Assembly: GCF_014126825.1 (NCBI RefSeq)
Contig: NZ_CP059900.1
Span: forward strand, 2,866,954 to 2,930,953
Direction of reading: 5' to 3'
From: Tomitella gaofuii
GTDB lineage: Bacteria; Actinomycetota; Actinomycetes; Mycobacteriales; Mycobacteriaceae
DNA length: 64,000 nt
Both the position numbers and the translations under genes were made by a program. The stretch's first letter is position 1. Each line of letters begins with the position of its first letter. Shown here piece by piece: positions 21,596 to 29,627 of this stretch. The notes beneath the pieces are model-generated. The model was not told the origin of the DNA. It made no database searches and saw only the letters and a list, made by a program, of their open reading frames with translations.

Positions 21596-22213
21596 TCACG
21601 GTGTGATCGACGATCCGCCGCAGCCATGGTCGGCCACCGACCGTGCGGGGCCCGGCCCGGCGCCCGACTCGGAACCGTCGCCTGTCGGCGTCACCGGCTG
21701 CGCCCCGCCTGATCCCAGGTCCGCGTCCGGAGCGAGCAGCACGGCGACCAGATAGACCAACCCCGCGGCCAGCGGCTGCATGACCAGAGCGATCCACAGT
21801 TCCACCGACGGCGCCTGCACCACCACCTGCCCCACCATCGAGTCCAGCGCGGACGCCCCCGGCCAGTCGAACCTGTTCTGCGCAATCAGGTCCCCCATGC
21901 CCGCCGCGAGCCACGCGCCGGCCACTCCGCCCACGATCACCGCCACTGCCGTCAACGGTCCGCGAATGCTGCGCCAGGCCCAGGCGGCCGCGCCGGTCAC
22001 GACACCGACGACCACCGAGATCCACACGAAGATCGCCAGCGCGTCGAACTCGTGGTTGGCCGACATGTCCACGGACAACAACAGTCCACCATGGGCCACC
22101 ACCTGCGTCCGCCCCGGTGCCAGCAGGCCCCAGACGACGCCGCCGAGCACCCCCGCGAGTGCGCAGCCGATGCCGACGAGAGTGGCGCCCCGCGCGGGCG
22201 AGAAAGTCCTCAC
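21596..22213 (-). CDS. DUF2567 family membrane protein
   Basis: A 205-residue membrane protein with four hydrophobic segments (about residues 11-30, 58-80, 86-106 and 140-165) and a Gly/Pro/Ser-rich tail. The overall pattern, including GLLAPGRTQVVAHGG and MGDLIAQNRFDWPG, fits the mycobacterial DUF2567 family. That family occurs close to bioB in mycobacteria, as it does here. Role unknown. Confidence 0.75.
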   Translation of the reverse strand: MRTFSPARGATLVGIGCALAGVLGGVVWGLLAPGRTQVVAHGGLLLSVDMSANHEFDALAIFVWISVVVGVVTGAAAWAWRSIRGPLTAVAVIVGGVAGAWLAAGMGDLIAQNRFDWPGASALDSMVGQVVVQAPSVELWIALVMQPLAAGLVYLVAVLLAPDADLGSGGAQPVTPTGDGSESGAGPGPARSVADHGCGGSSITP

Positions 22214-22367
22214 CCGGCCAGCCTAGAGGGTCAGTCGCCGACGACGTCGACGGCGCGGCGGGGTGCCCACGCTCCGCACATTCTGGGCCCGCAATTCCAC
22301 ATCAGAACACTCTTGCGATCGAATGCGTGTTCCTCAATTCCCGTATGCAAGGGGATCGGGGGATGCC

Positions 22368-24056
22368 ATGGGGTTGGACACGCAGGAGAGCGCAGCGCAG
22401 GGGCACGCGGCGCGGCGGACCGTTTTTGAGCAGGCTGCAGCCAGCGACACCTGTGTCCTCGACGGGAACGCCACCGTGGTGGGGCCCGATGCGTCACGGC
22501 GTCGCGACAACATCGGATCATTCGCCGAGCTGGTGATGGCGCCGCTTTCCGAAGGGCTGTGGCAGCACTCCGAGAAAGAGCTGGGCGCATGGACCGCCGA
22601 GATCGCCGCCTGGGAACTGTCCCTGCAGGTCGGGAAGCTGCGCATCTGCGCCGAGCAAGTCACCCGTCGCACCGACGTCCTCGGTCTGAGCGAGACCCGC
22701 GCGATCAACCGCACCGGCGACGAGCTCGCCGCACGCAGCCGCATCGGCACCGGCAGCGCCCGTTCCACCGTCGTCTTCGCCGTCGCCGTGTCCTCCCGCC
22801 CCGCCGTACTCGCCGCCATCGCGCGTGCCGAGGCCACCGAGGCACAGGCCAAGGCGATCCTGCGGCTGATCGCCTCGCTGCCCGAGGACGACCCCGATTC
22901 CATCGCGTTGGCCGACCAGATCGAGGCGGTGCTCCTCGACACCGCCCGGTCCTGCCGCAGCGCCCAGTCCGGTGCATTCGCCGACGCGGTCACCAAGTTC
23001 GACGCGGTCCTCAACCCCGACGGCACGCCGCCCGCCGACGACCCCGAACGCAACGAGTTCTCCGTCGCCCGGTTGCTCAACGGCCGCTACCGCGTCCGCG
23101 GCGACGTCGACGCAGAGACCGGCGAGCAGATCCACGCCGCGCTCTCCCCCCTGTCCGCACCGCGGCCGGAGGACGACGGCACCCGCGATCGCCGCGGTGC
23201 CGCCCGCCGCCGTGCGGATGCGCTCGCAGAGATCATCCGCCGGTACCTGTGCGGCCTCGGCCCCGACGACCAGCCGGATTCTTCCAGCGGAGCCCCCGCG
23301 GGAGACGCCCCAGGTGCGGAGAACACCGACGGCGGGAGCACCGCCGGCGATGCGGACGAATCCGCCGACGGAGCGGGGACCACCGCTGCCGACGAGCCGG
23401 CGGAACGCTCCGGGGGCAGCACCGACCACGGCCGTGGCCGCCCGCAGTGCGAGGTACTGCCGGGAGGCAACGCCCGCCCCCAGGTGCACGTGCACATCCG
23501 GGCCCGCGACCTCGCCGACCTGCCCGCCGACCAGGACCAGCTGCTGTCGCTGCTGCGGCAGGGGCGGGTCCACGACATGTTCACGCTGCTGCAGTCCGGC
23601 TGGACCGGACACCACGGCACCATGTCCACCTCCGTACTGCGGCGGATGGCGTGCGATTCTGCCGTCACCCCCATCCTCATCGACGGCCGCGGCACGCCCC
23701 TCGACCTGGGCCGCACCGCACGGCTGGCCTCCCGGGCACAGCGCCGCGCACTCGCGGCCCGCGACCACGGCTGCGCATTCCCCGGCTGCACGCGGCCCAT
23801 CGCCTGGACCGACGCGCACCACATCATCCACTGGGCCGACGGAGGGCCCACCGACCTCGACAACCTCGTCCTGCTGTGCACCGCGCACCACCGGGCCGTG
23901 CACAACGACGGCTGGGACATCGCCATGTCGGAGCACCGCCGGCCCGTGTTCCGGCCGCCTTCCGGCATCGACCCCTTCCGGCGGTGGATCGACCACGAGG
24001 GGCTCACCACGGCGGAACCCGACGGGCCGCCCGACATCCACGGCAGTGCTCCATAG
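22368..24056 (+). CDS. DUF222/HNH endonuclease-domain protein (13E12 repeat type)
   Basis: A 562-residue protein with a helical DUF222 domain (about residues 60-300), an acidic Ser/Ala/Gly linker (about 300-375) and a C-terminal HNH nuclease motif: CAFPGC, DAHHIIHWADGG, LDNLVLLCTAHHRAVH. This is the 13E12 repeat protein family, often in many copies in mycobacteria and relatives. The role is unknown. Start ATG 22368 behind a G-rich ribosome site; ATGs at 22323 and earlier are possible. I saw no inverted terminal repeats. Confidence 0.88.
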   Translation: MGLDTQESAAQGHAARRTVFEQAAASDTCVLDGNATVVGPDASRRRDNIGSFAELVMAPLSEGLWQHSEKELGAWTAEIAAWELSLQVGKLRICAEQVTRRTDVLGLSETRAINRTGDELAARSRIGTGSARSTVVFAVAVSSRPAVLAAIARAEATEAQAKAILRLIASLPEDDPDSIALADQIEAVLLDTARSCRSAQSGAFADAVTKFDAVLNPDGTPPADDPERNEFSVARLLNGRYRVRGDVDAETGEQIHAALSPLSAPRPEDDGTRDRRGAARRRADALAEIIRRYLCGLGPDDQPDSSSGAPAGDAPGAENTDGGSTAGDADESADGAGTTAADEPAERSGGSTDHGRGRPQCEVLPGGNARPQVHVHIRARDLADLPADQDQLLSLLRQGRVHDMFTLLQSGWTGHHGTMSTSVLRRMACDSAVTPILIDGRGTPLDLGRTARLASRAQRRALAARDHGCAFPGCTRPIAWTDAHHIIHWADGGPTDLDNLVLLCTAHHRAVHNDGWDIAMSEHRRPVFRPPSGIDPFRRWIDHEGLTTAEPDGPPDIHGSAP

Positions 24057-24092
24057 CCCCCAATAACGCCCCCACAGCCCCCTGACGCCGAA

Positions 24093-24119
24093 CCCCCGCG
24101 CCGCACGGCGACACGGGGG
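24093..24119. terminator. GC-rich hairpin between convergent genes
   Basis: CCCCCG (24093-24098) pairs with CGGGGG (24114-24119), with a smaller GCCG/CGGC helix inside. It sits between the stops of the HNH gene and the membrane protein gene, so it may end both transcripts. There is no T-tract. Confidence 0.45.
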
Positions 24120-24139
24120 CAGGGGTGCGCGCGCAGGCC

Positions 24140-24754
24140 TCAGCGGCGCCCGACGTCGGTCGTCTTCTCCGCCACTGCGGTCAACAACGCGATCACGAGT
24201 ATCCCCAGGAACGCGTTGAGCACCGCGGTGATCAGCCGCGCCACCCAATCGGTACCGCTGAGGAAAGGCAACACCACGGCCGCGAACACGAACAGACCCG
24301 CGATCCAACGGAAGAACGTCAACGGCGACGGAACCAGGTTGAGGAACATCCACAGGACGGCGCCGGCGACCAGCCCGCCCACTCCCCCGATCAGCGCCGA
24401 ATCCCACGGGTCCTGCTCCCCGTCCACCCACGCCGAACCGAGAGCGTGCGAGGTGTAGACGGCGTTGATGATCGCAGTGACGACGAACCCCGCCACCGCC
24501 GCGACCAGCGCCGTGGCCACCGCGCCCGCCGCGAACTGCGCGTGATCGATGACGGCGCCGTTCGGCGACTTCTCCGGACCTCCACCCGGCGCGGCCCGTC
24601 GCCCCGTCCCCTCGTTTCCGGCGGGACGTCCCGCGTAGGCCTGCGTCTCATACGCCTGGGTCTCGTACCCGCGATCGCGGTATTCGGGCCCCTGCGGATA
24701 CCCCTGCCCCTGATAGCCATGCCCCCGGTATTCGCGGCCGTAGTTGTCGGTCAT
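24140..24754 (-). CDS. DUF6069-like four-TM membrane protein
   Basis: A 204-residue protein. Residues 1-65 are hydrophilic and Tyr/Gly/Gln-rich, with tandem ETQAY units. Four membrane segments follow (about 78-98, 120-138, 145-163 and 175-195). The LVPSPLTFFRWIAGL and AAVVLPFLSG pattern resembles DUF6069 proteins. Function unknown. ATG 24754 begins the Tyr-rich region. Confidence 0.65.
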   Translation of the reverse strand: MTDNYGREYRGHGYQGQGYPQGPEYRDRGYETQAYETQAYAGRPAGNEGTGRRAAPGGGPEKSPNGAVIDHAQFAAGAVATALVAAVAGFVVTAIINAVYTSHALGSAWVDGEQDPWDSALIGGVGGLVAGAVLWMFLNLVPSPLTFFRWIAGLFVFAAVVLPFLSGTDWVARLITAVLNAFLGILVIALLTAVAEKTTDVGRR

Positions 24755-24885
24755 GAGTTCCCCGTTCCCGTCGACACCATGCCCCGAGGATAAAGAACCG
24801 CACGCGGATAAAGAACCCGCCGCGCAGAACCCGCCGGCGCGTGTCGGAATCATGCCCGCCTGCCACGACGTGCCATGATCGTTCG

Positions 24886-25470
24886 ATGCGCGACCAGCGA
24901 CTGATCCGACGGCGCACACCCGAATCACGGGCGGTCGCCGAGCGGACGCAGACCGTGATGGAGCTGACGTCCCGCCTGAACACGCTGCTCCACAGCGACA
25001 TCGAGGCCCGCACTGCGCTTCTCGACCGGATCCTGGGGCGCCCTGCGCCGGGCACATTGACCCTCTACCCGCCGTTCTACTGCGACTACGGCCTGGGGCT
25101 GGAGTTCGGCGAGCACGTGTTCGTGAACCAGAACTGCTCGTTCTACGACATCGGGGGAATCGCCATCGGCGACCGGGCGATGATCGGCCCCGGGGTCACG
25201 CTGACCACTGCCGGTCACCCGGTGGAGCGGGCCCGGCGATACGACGGGATCACCGCCGCACCGATCGTCATCGGCGCGGACGTCTGGATCGGCGCGAACG
25301 CCACGGTGGTGCCGGGCGTCCGCATCGGCGCCGGCTCCGTCGTCGCCGCGGGCGCCGTGGTGGCGAAGGACGTCCCTGTCGATCACCTCGTCAGCAGCGC
25401 CGGCCACATCGCGCGACGCGACCTCGCATCCGCCACCACGCCGCGGGCACGTCGGCCTCCGACACCCTGA
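24886..25470 (+). CDS. Maltose/galactoside O-acetyltransferase-like protein
   Basis: A 194-residue left-handed beta-helix acyltransferase. An N-terminal helical cap (RTPESRAVAERTQTVMELTSRLN) is followed by hexapeptide repeats (IGDRAMIGPGV, IGADVWIGANATVVPGVRIGAGSVVAAGAVVAKDVP) with the catalytic His in TTAGHP. Sugar or thiogalactoside acetyltransferases of this type use acetyl-CoA. It ends directly against the convergent bsaP stop. Confidence 0.9.
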   Translation: MRDQRLIRRRTPESRAVAERTQTVMELTSRLNTLLHSDIEARTALLDRILGRPAPGTLTLYPPFYCDYGLGLEFGEHVFVNQNCSFYDIGGIAIGDRAMIGPGVTLTTAGHPVERARRYDGITAAPIVIGADVWIGANATVVPGVRIGAGSVVAAGAVVAKDVPVDHLVSSAGHIARRDLASATTPRARRPPTP

Positions 25471-25746
25471 TCAGCGCAGGTCCAAGGCCGAAGAGTCCAC
25501 CCGCCCATGCCGGGAGCACTGCGCCCACCAGCCGTCGGGCCGCACCTGCACCACCATGCGCCGCGCGCACACCCCGCAGTACCGCGGCGGCTGCAGGCAT
25601 TCCGCCACCCGCCCGGCGAGCCCCGCCGCCTGTGCTTGCGCACCCGACTCGATCTCCGCACCCGTGTTCACGTCGAACCGCTGCGCGCCCACGTCCAGCG
25701 GGCCGCCGACGAGCAGCTCGGCGCCGGACCCCTCCGCGATGATCAC
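25471..25746 (-). CDS. bsaP: Biotin synthase auxiliary protein
   Basis: A 91-residue protein whose GTG overlaps the bioB stop (GTGA). It carries four cysteines (Cys50, Cys57, Cys60, Cys77) in [13 protein letters not shown] and WWAQCSRHG, a plausible metal or iron-sulfur site. In mycobacteria a small Cys-containing protein encoded just after bioB (BsaP) is required for biotin synthase to function. The position, size and cysteine pattern fit; the exact role here is inferred from that. Confidence 0.85.
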   Translation of the reverse strand: MIIAEGSGAELLVGGPLDVGAQRFDVNTGAEIESGAQAQAAGLAGRVAECLQPPRYCGVCARRMVVQVRPDGWWAQCSRHGRVDSSALDLR

Positions 25747-26783
25747 AGCGTCGCGTTGAGCGCCTTGACGGGCATGGTCAGCTCGCCCAGCAACGCGAGG
25801 TCCGTCTCCGGCGGCCGGCCCAAAGTGGTCAGGTAGTTGCCCACGATCACGGCGTTGATGCCGCCGAGAAGGCCCTTGCGCGCGCCCAGGTCGCCCAGGG
25901 TCAGCTCCCGGCCGCCGGCGAACCGTAGCATGGTGCGCGGCAGAGCCAGCCGGAACGCGGCGACGGCGCGCAACGCATCCGCCGCCGGCATCACGTCGAG
26001 GTCGCCGAACGGGGTTCCGGGGCGCGGGTCGAAGAAGTTCAGCGGCACCTCGTCGGGCCCCAGGGCCGTCAGGTCCGCCGCGAACTCCGCCCGCTGCTCG
26101 AGGGTCTCGCCCATCCCGAGGATCCCGCCGCAGCACACCTCCATCCCCGCGTCGGCCACCATGCGCAGGGTCTGCTCCCGTTCCTCCCACGTGTGGGTGG
26201 TGACGACCTGCGGAAAGTACGACCGCGCCGTCTCCAGATTGTGGTTGTAGCGGTGCACGCCCATGGCTGCGAGCTCGTCGACCTGCTCCTGCGTGAGCAT
26301 GCCCAGCGAACACGCGATCTGGATGTCCACCTCGTCCCGGATCGCCTCGATTCCGGCCGCCACCTGCGCCATGAGCCGCTCGTCGGGCCCGCGCACCGCG
26401 GCGACGATGCAGAATTCGGTGGCGCCGCTCTTCGCCGTCTGCTTCGCGGCCTCCACCAGGCTCGGGATGTCCAGGCGGGCCGCACGCACGGGCGAGGCGA
26501 AGAGCCCCGACTGCGAACAGAAATGGCAGTCCTCGGGGCAGCCGCCGGTCTTAAGGCTGATGATGCCCTCCACCTCGACTTCCGGCCCGGCCCACTTCAG
26601 GCGCACCTCGTGGGCCAGCTCCAGCGCCTCGTCGAGGCGTTCGTCCGGAAGCTGCAGCACACGCAGCACCTGGCCCCGGTCCAGCGGTTCGCCGTCGCCG
26701 AGCACCTGCGCGCGGGCAACGGCAAGGATGCCGCCGTCGGCGCGGTCCGGGGCGTGCACAGGGGCCGCCGTCGCTTCGGTCAC
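25743..26783 (-). CDS. bioB: Biotin synthase
   Basis: BioB inserts sulfur into dethiobiotin, the last step of biotin synthesis. A radical-SAM enzyme of 346 residues with the cluster motif CPEDCHFC (Cys82, Cys86, Cys89), [27 protein letters not shown] and the [21 protein letters not shown] region carrying the second-cluster arginine. The GTG start has a strong GAGGAG site. Divergent from bioQ, with a complex palindrome between them. Confidence 0.97.
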   Translation of the reverse strand: MTEATAAPVHAPDRADGGILAVARAQVLGDGEPLDRGQVLRVLQLPDERLDEALELAHEVRLKWAGPEVEVEGIISLKTGGCPEDCHFCSQSGLFASPVRAARLDIPSLVEAAKQTAKSGATEFCIVAAVRGPDERLMAQVAAGIEAIRDEVDIQIACSLGMLTQEQVDELAAMGVHRYNHNLETARSYFPQVVTTHTWEEREQTLRMVADAGMEVCCGGILGMGETLEQRAEFAADLTALGPDEVPLNFFDPRPGTPFGDLDVMPAADALRAVAAFRLALPRTMLRFAGGRELTLGDLGARKGLLGGINAVIVGNYLTTLGRPPETDLALLGELTMPVKALNATL

Positions 26784-26843
26784 GAAGTCTCCTCAGGTCG
26801 TCGCGTGGTCGATCACCGCCGGGCGTCCGTCGCACCCACGGCT

Positions 26844-26878
26844 ACTTGAACGCTGTACAAGTTGTACGTCGTTCAAGT
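26844..26878. promoter_or_regulatory. BioQ operator between bioB and bioQ
   Basis: An outer inverted repeat ACTTGAACG-(17 bp)-CGTTCAAGT encloses an inner palindrome GTACAA-G-TTGTAC (26855-26867). It lies in the bioB-bioQ divergent gap. TTCAAG (26872-26877) and TAGGGT (26894-26899), 16 bp apart, could be the bioQ promoter, so binding would cover its -35. TTGAAC-type palindromes are the known BioQ targets in actinobacteria. Confidence 0.8.
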
Positions 26879-26938
26879 TAGGGCGCGGATGGGTAGGGTG
26901 TCAAAGGGCCCGGTCCGCGACACTCAAGGAGGCAATCC

Positions 26939-27559
26939 ATGCAGCTGCGCCGCCACGACGTGCTCGCGGGCGCCATCGCGATTCTCGACGAGTACGGCCT
27001 GGCCGACCTCACGATGCGCCGTCTCGCGTCGTCACTGGGCGTGCAGCCGGGCGCGCTGTACTGGCACTTCCCCAACAAGCAGACGCTGCTGGCGGCCATC
27101 ACCGACGAGATCCTGGCGGCAGCGGCGGCCCCGCGATCACCGACGGAGCAGTCACCGGCAGGAGCCGGTGCCGAGTGGGACGATGCCCTCGCCGCGCTCG
27201 CCCGCCGGATGCGCGACGCACTCCTGTCGCACCGCGATGGCGCGGAGGTCGCCTCCGCCTCCTACGCCGCACGCCTGGCTTCGGACGCACCGCAGGCGGC
27301 GCTGGCCGCCGAGTGCATCGACGGCGGCCTCCCCGCTCCTGAGGCCGCGATGGCCGCCCGCGCGCTGTTCTCCTACATCCTCGGGCAGACCATGGACGAA
27401 CAGTCGCGCATACAGATGGATTCGCACGGGGCGCTGGAGGAAACGGCTTCGCCGTTGTTCGAGTCCCCCACCGCCGCCGAGGGTTTCGAGTACGGATTGG
27501 GTTTGTTCATCGGCGGCGTCCGCACACTCCCCGCCGCGCGCGATCTGCGGTTATCCTGA
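26939..27559 (+). CDS. bioQ: TetR-family biotin repressor
   Basis: A 206-residue TetR regulator. The helix-turn-helix (about residues 22-47) reads LTMRRLASSLGVQPGALYWHF, and the C-terminal ligand domain ends with FEYGLGLFIGGVRTL. BioQ represses biotin genes in actinobacteria that lack BirA-type regulation. The assignment rests on its divergence from bioB, the palindrome between them and a second copy of the half-site motif before bioF. Confidence 0.88.
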   Translation: MQLRRHDVLAGAIAILDEYGLADLTMRRLASSLGVQPGALYWHFPNKQTLLAAITDEILAAAAAPRSPTEQSPAGAGAEWDDALAALARRMRDALLSHRDGAEVASASYAARLASDAPQAALAAECIDGGLPAPEAAMAARALFSYILGQTMDEQSRIQMDSHGALEETASPLFESPTAAEGFEYGLGLFIGGVRTLPAARDLRLS

Positions 27560-27619
27560 ATCGGACGCCCGCCCGAGGCCGCCGTGACGCGCGGCCCTGC
27601 ACTCCCCGTGGAGCACCCT

Positions 27620-28630
27620 GTGGCACCGATGATCGAAGCCCATGACCTGGTGAAGAAATACCGCGACGTGACAGCGCTCGACGGACTGGATTTGGCGGTC
27701 CCCGAAGGCACCGTCCTGGGCCTCCTGGGACCCAACGGCGCCGGCAAAACCACCGCGGTGCGCATCATCTCCACCCTGCTCATCCCCGATTCCGGCACGG
27801 TGCGCCTCGCCGGCGTGGACGTCCTCGCCGAGCCCGACGCCGCCCGCGCGCGCCTGGGGCTGTCCGGCCAGTACGCCGCCGTGGACGAGCACCTCACCGG
27901 CTTCGAGAACCTCGAGATGGTGGGGCGCCTCTACGGCTTCCGCCGCAGACAGGCCCGTGCCCGCGCCCGCGAGCTGCTCGCCCAGTTCTCGCTCTCGGAC
28001 GCCGCCGACCGCCCCTCCAAGACGTACTCCGGCGGCATGCGCCGGCGCCTCGACCTGGCCGGCGCCCTGGTGGCCGCACCCCCGGTCCTGGTCCTCGACG
28101 AGCCCACCACGGGCCTCGACCCGCGCAGCCGCAACGAGATGTGGTCGGTGATCCGCTCCCTCGTCGCCGACGGCACGACGGTCCTGCTCACCACCCAGTA
28201 CCTGGAGGAGGCGGACAGCCTGGCCGACGACATCGTCGTCATCGACCACGGCCGCGCCATCGCCCACGGCACCGCCGACCGGCTCAAGCAGGACTTCGGC
28301 GCCGACCGCATCGAGCTGGTCGTCACCGACGCGGCCGACATCCCGCGGGCCCGCGCCGCCCTCGCCGCCGGGACCGCCGACGCGGTCCAGGTGGATGAGC
28401 CCACCCGCACGCTGGCGGTGCCGGCGCCGGGAGGCGCTGGGGCACTGATGGACACGCTCCGCAGGCTCGACAACGCCGGCATCGACGTGTCCGACATCGG
28501 CCTGCGGCGCCCCACTCTCGATGACGTCTTCCTCGCGCTCACCGGCCACGCGGCGCAAGAGGATACCGGGGTGCCGGACCCCGCTCCGGCCGGCCACGGC
28601 GGCCCGACGGCAAGCGAGGCGAACCGATGA
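27620..28630 (+). CDS. ABC exporter ATP-binding protein, DrrA type
   Basis: A 336-residue ATPase with Walker A GPNGAGKTT, Q-loop region GLSGQYAAVDEHLTG, signature YSGGMRRRLDLAGAL, Walker B VLVLDEPTTGLD and the DrrA-style TTQYLEEAD. The C-terminal extension (about residues 225-320) is typical of antibiotic exporters such as DrrA. GTG 27620 is favoured because GGAG lies 6 bases upstream; ATG 27629 and GTG 27584 are alternatives. Coupled to the permease gene by an ATGA overlap. Confidence 0.93.
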   Translation: MAPMIEAHDLVKKYRDVTALDGLDLAVPEGTVLGLLGPNGAGKTTAVRIISTLLIPDSGTVRLAGVDVLAEPDAARARLGLSGQYAAVDEHLTGFENLEMVGRLYGFRRRQARARARELLAQFSLSDAADRPSKTYSGGMRRRLDLAGALVAAPPVLVLDEPTTGLDPRSRNEMWSVIRSLVADGTTVLLTTQYLEEADSLADDIVVIDHGRAIAHGTADRLKQDFGADRIELVVTDAADIPRARAALAAGTADAVQVDEPTRTLAVPAPGGAGALMDTLRRLDNAGIDVSDIGLRRPTLDDVFLALTGHAAQEDTGVPDPAPAGHGGPTASEANR

Positions 28631-29457
28631 CCACGACGGCCCTTCCCACACCCCGCCGCGGCCGCACCCGCGTGTTCACCGATTCGGTGGTGATCGCCAA
28701 GCGCAACCTGATCAAGATCATCCGCGTGCCGGAAGTCCTGGTGTTCGTGCTGATCTCGCCGATCATGTTCGTGCTGCTGTTCGCGTACGTCTTCGGCGGA
28801 GCCATCGACCCGGGCGGCGGCGTGGACTACCGGGAGTTCCTCATCGGCGGGATCTTCGCGCAGACGGTGGTGTTCGGCGCCACGTTCACCGGGGCGGGAC
28901 TCGCGGAGGACATGCAGAAGGGCATCATCGATCGGTTCCGGTCGCTGCCCATGTCGCGGTCGGCCGTGCTCATCGGCCGCACCGTTTCCGACATCGCCTA
29001 CAACCTGCTGTCGATCGCCATCATGGCCGTCACCGGGCTGCTGGTCGGATGGCGCATGCGCGGCTCCTTCCTCGACGCGGTCGCGGGATTCCTGCTGCTG
29101 CTGGTCTTCTCATACGCCTTCAGCTGGATCATGGCCTACGTCGGCCTGCTGGTGCCCAGCGTCGAGGTGATCAACAACGCCTCGTTCGTCGTGATCATGC
29201 CGCTGACGTTCGTGTCCAACGCCTTCGTCCCGCTCGAGTCGTTCCCCACCGTCCTGCAGTACTTCGTGGAGTGGAACCCGGTCTCGGCGGTCACCCAGGC
29301 GGTGCGGGAGTTCTTCGGCAACACCAACCCGGCGATCCCCGTCTCGGACGCCTGGTCGATGCAGCACCCCACCGCCTACACGCTGTGCTGGGTGGTGCTC
29401 ATCCTCGTGATCTTCATGCCGCTGTCGATCGGCCGATACAAGCGCGCCATCAAGTAG
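28627..29457 (+). CDS. ABC-2 type exporter permease, DrrB type
   Basis: A 276-residue permease with six membrane segments; the ABC-2 family region includes GIIDRFRSLPMSRSAVLIGRTVSD and FVSNAFVPLESFPTVLQYFVEWNPVSAVTQAVREF. With the preceding ATPase it would export a hydrophobic drug or lipid; no substrate can be inferred. The ATG overlaps the ATPase stop. Confidence 0.92.
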   Translation: MTTTALPTPRRGRTRVFTDSVVIAKRNLIKIIRVPEVLVFVLISPIMFVLLFAYVFGGAIDPGGGVDYREFLIGGIFAQTVVFGATFTGAGLAEDMQKGIIDRFRSLPMSRSAVLIGRTVSDIAYNLLSIAIMAVTGLLVGWRMRGSFLDAVAGFLLLLVFSYAFSWIMAYVGLLVPSVEVINNASFVVIMPLTFVSNAFVPLESFPTVLQYFVEWNPVSAVTQAVREFFGNTNPAIPVSDAWSMQHPTAYTLCWVVLILVIFMPLSIGRYKRAIK

Positions 29458-29500
29458 CGGCGCGGAACACAGCGGCGCGGAACACAGCGGCGCGGAGACA
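29456..29500. repeat. Three 15-bp tandem repeats after the permease gene
   Basis: AGCGGCGCGGAACAC occurs twice in direct succession (29456-29470, 29471-29485), followed by a third, imperfect unit to 29500. The array begins inside the permease TAG stop codon. It is probably a slippage product and could mark a short polymorphic repeat. Confidence 0.75.
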
Positions 29501-29627
29501 TCCACGGGACGGACCGCGACCACCAAACAATCACCCATGCTTGTTTCTGGCAGACGACGCTGTTAGCGTCGGCACCGTCCGTGCCCCACGTCACATCCGG
29601 GGCCACCGAAGCACGCGTGAGGTGACG

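Noticed and set aside
22220-24139. DUF222-HNH region as an insertion sequence
   Set aside because: No inverted ends or target-site duplication could be seen by eye, and the family is not a transposase.
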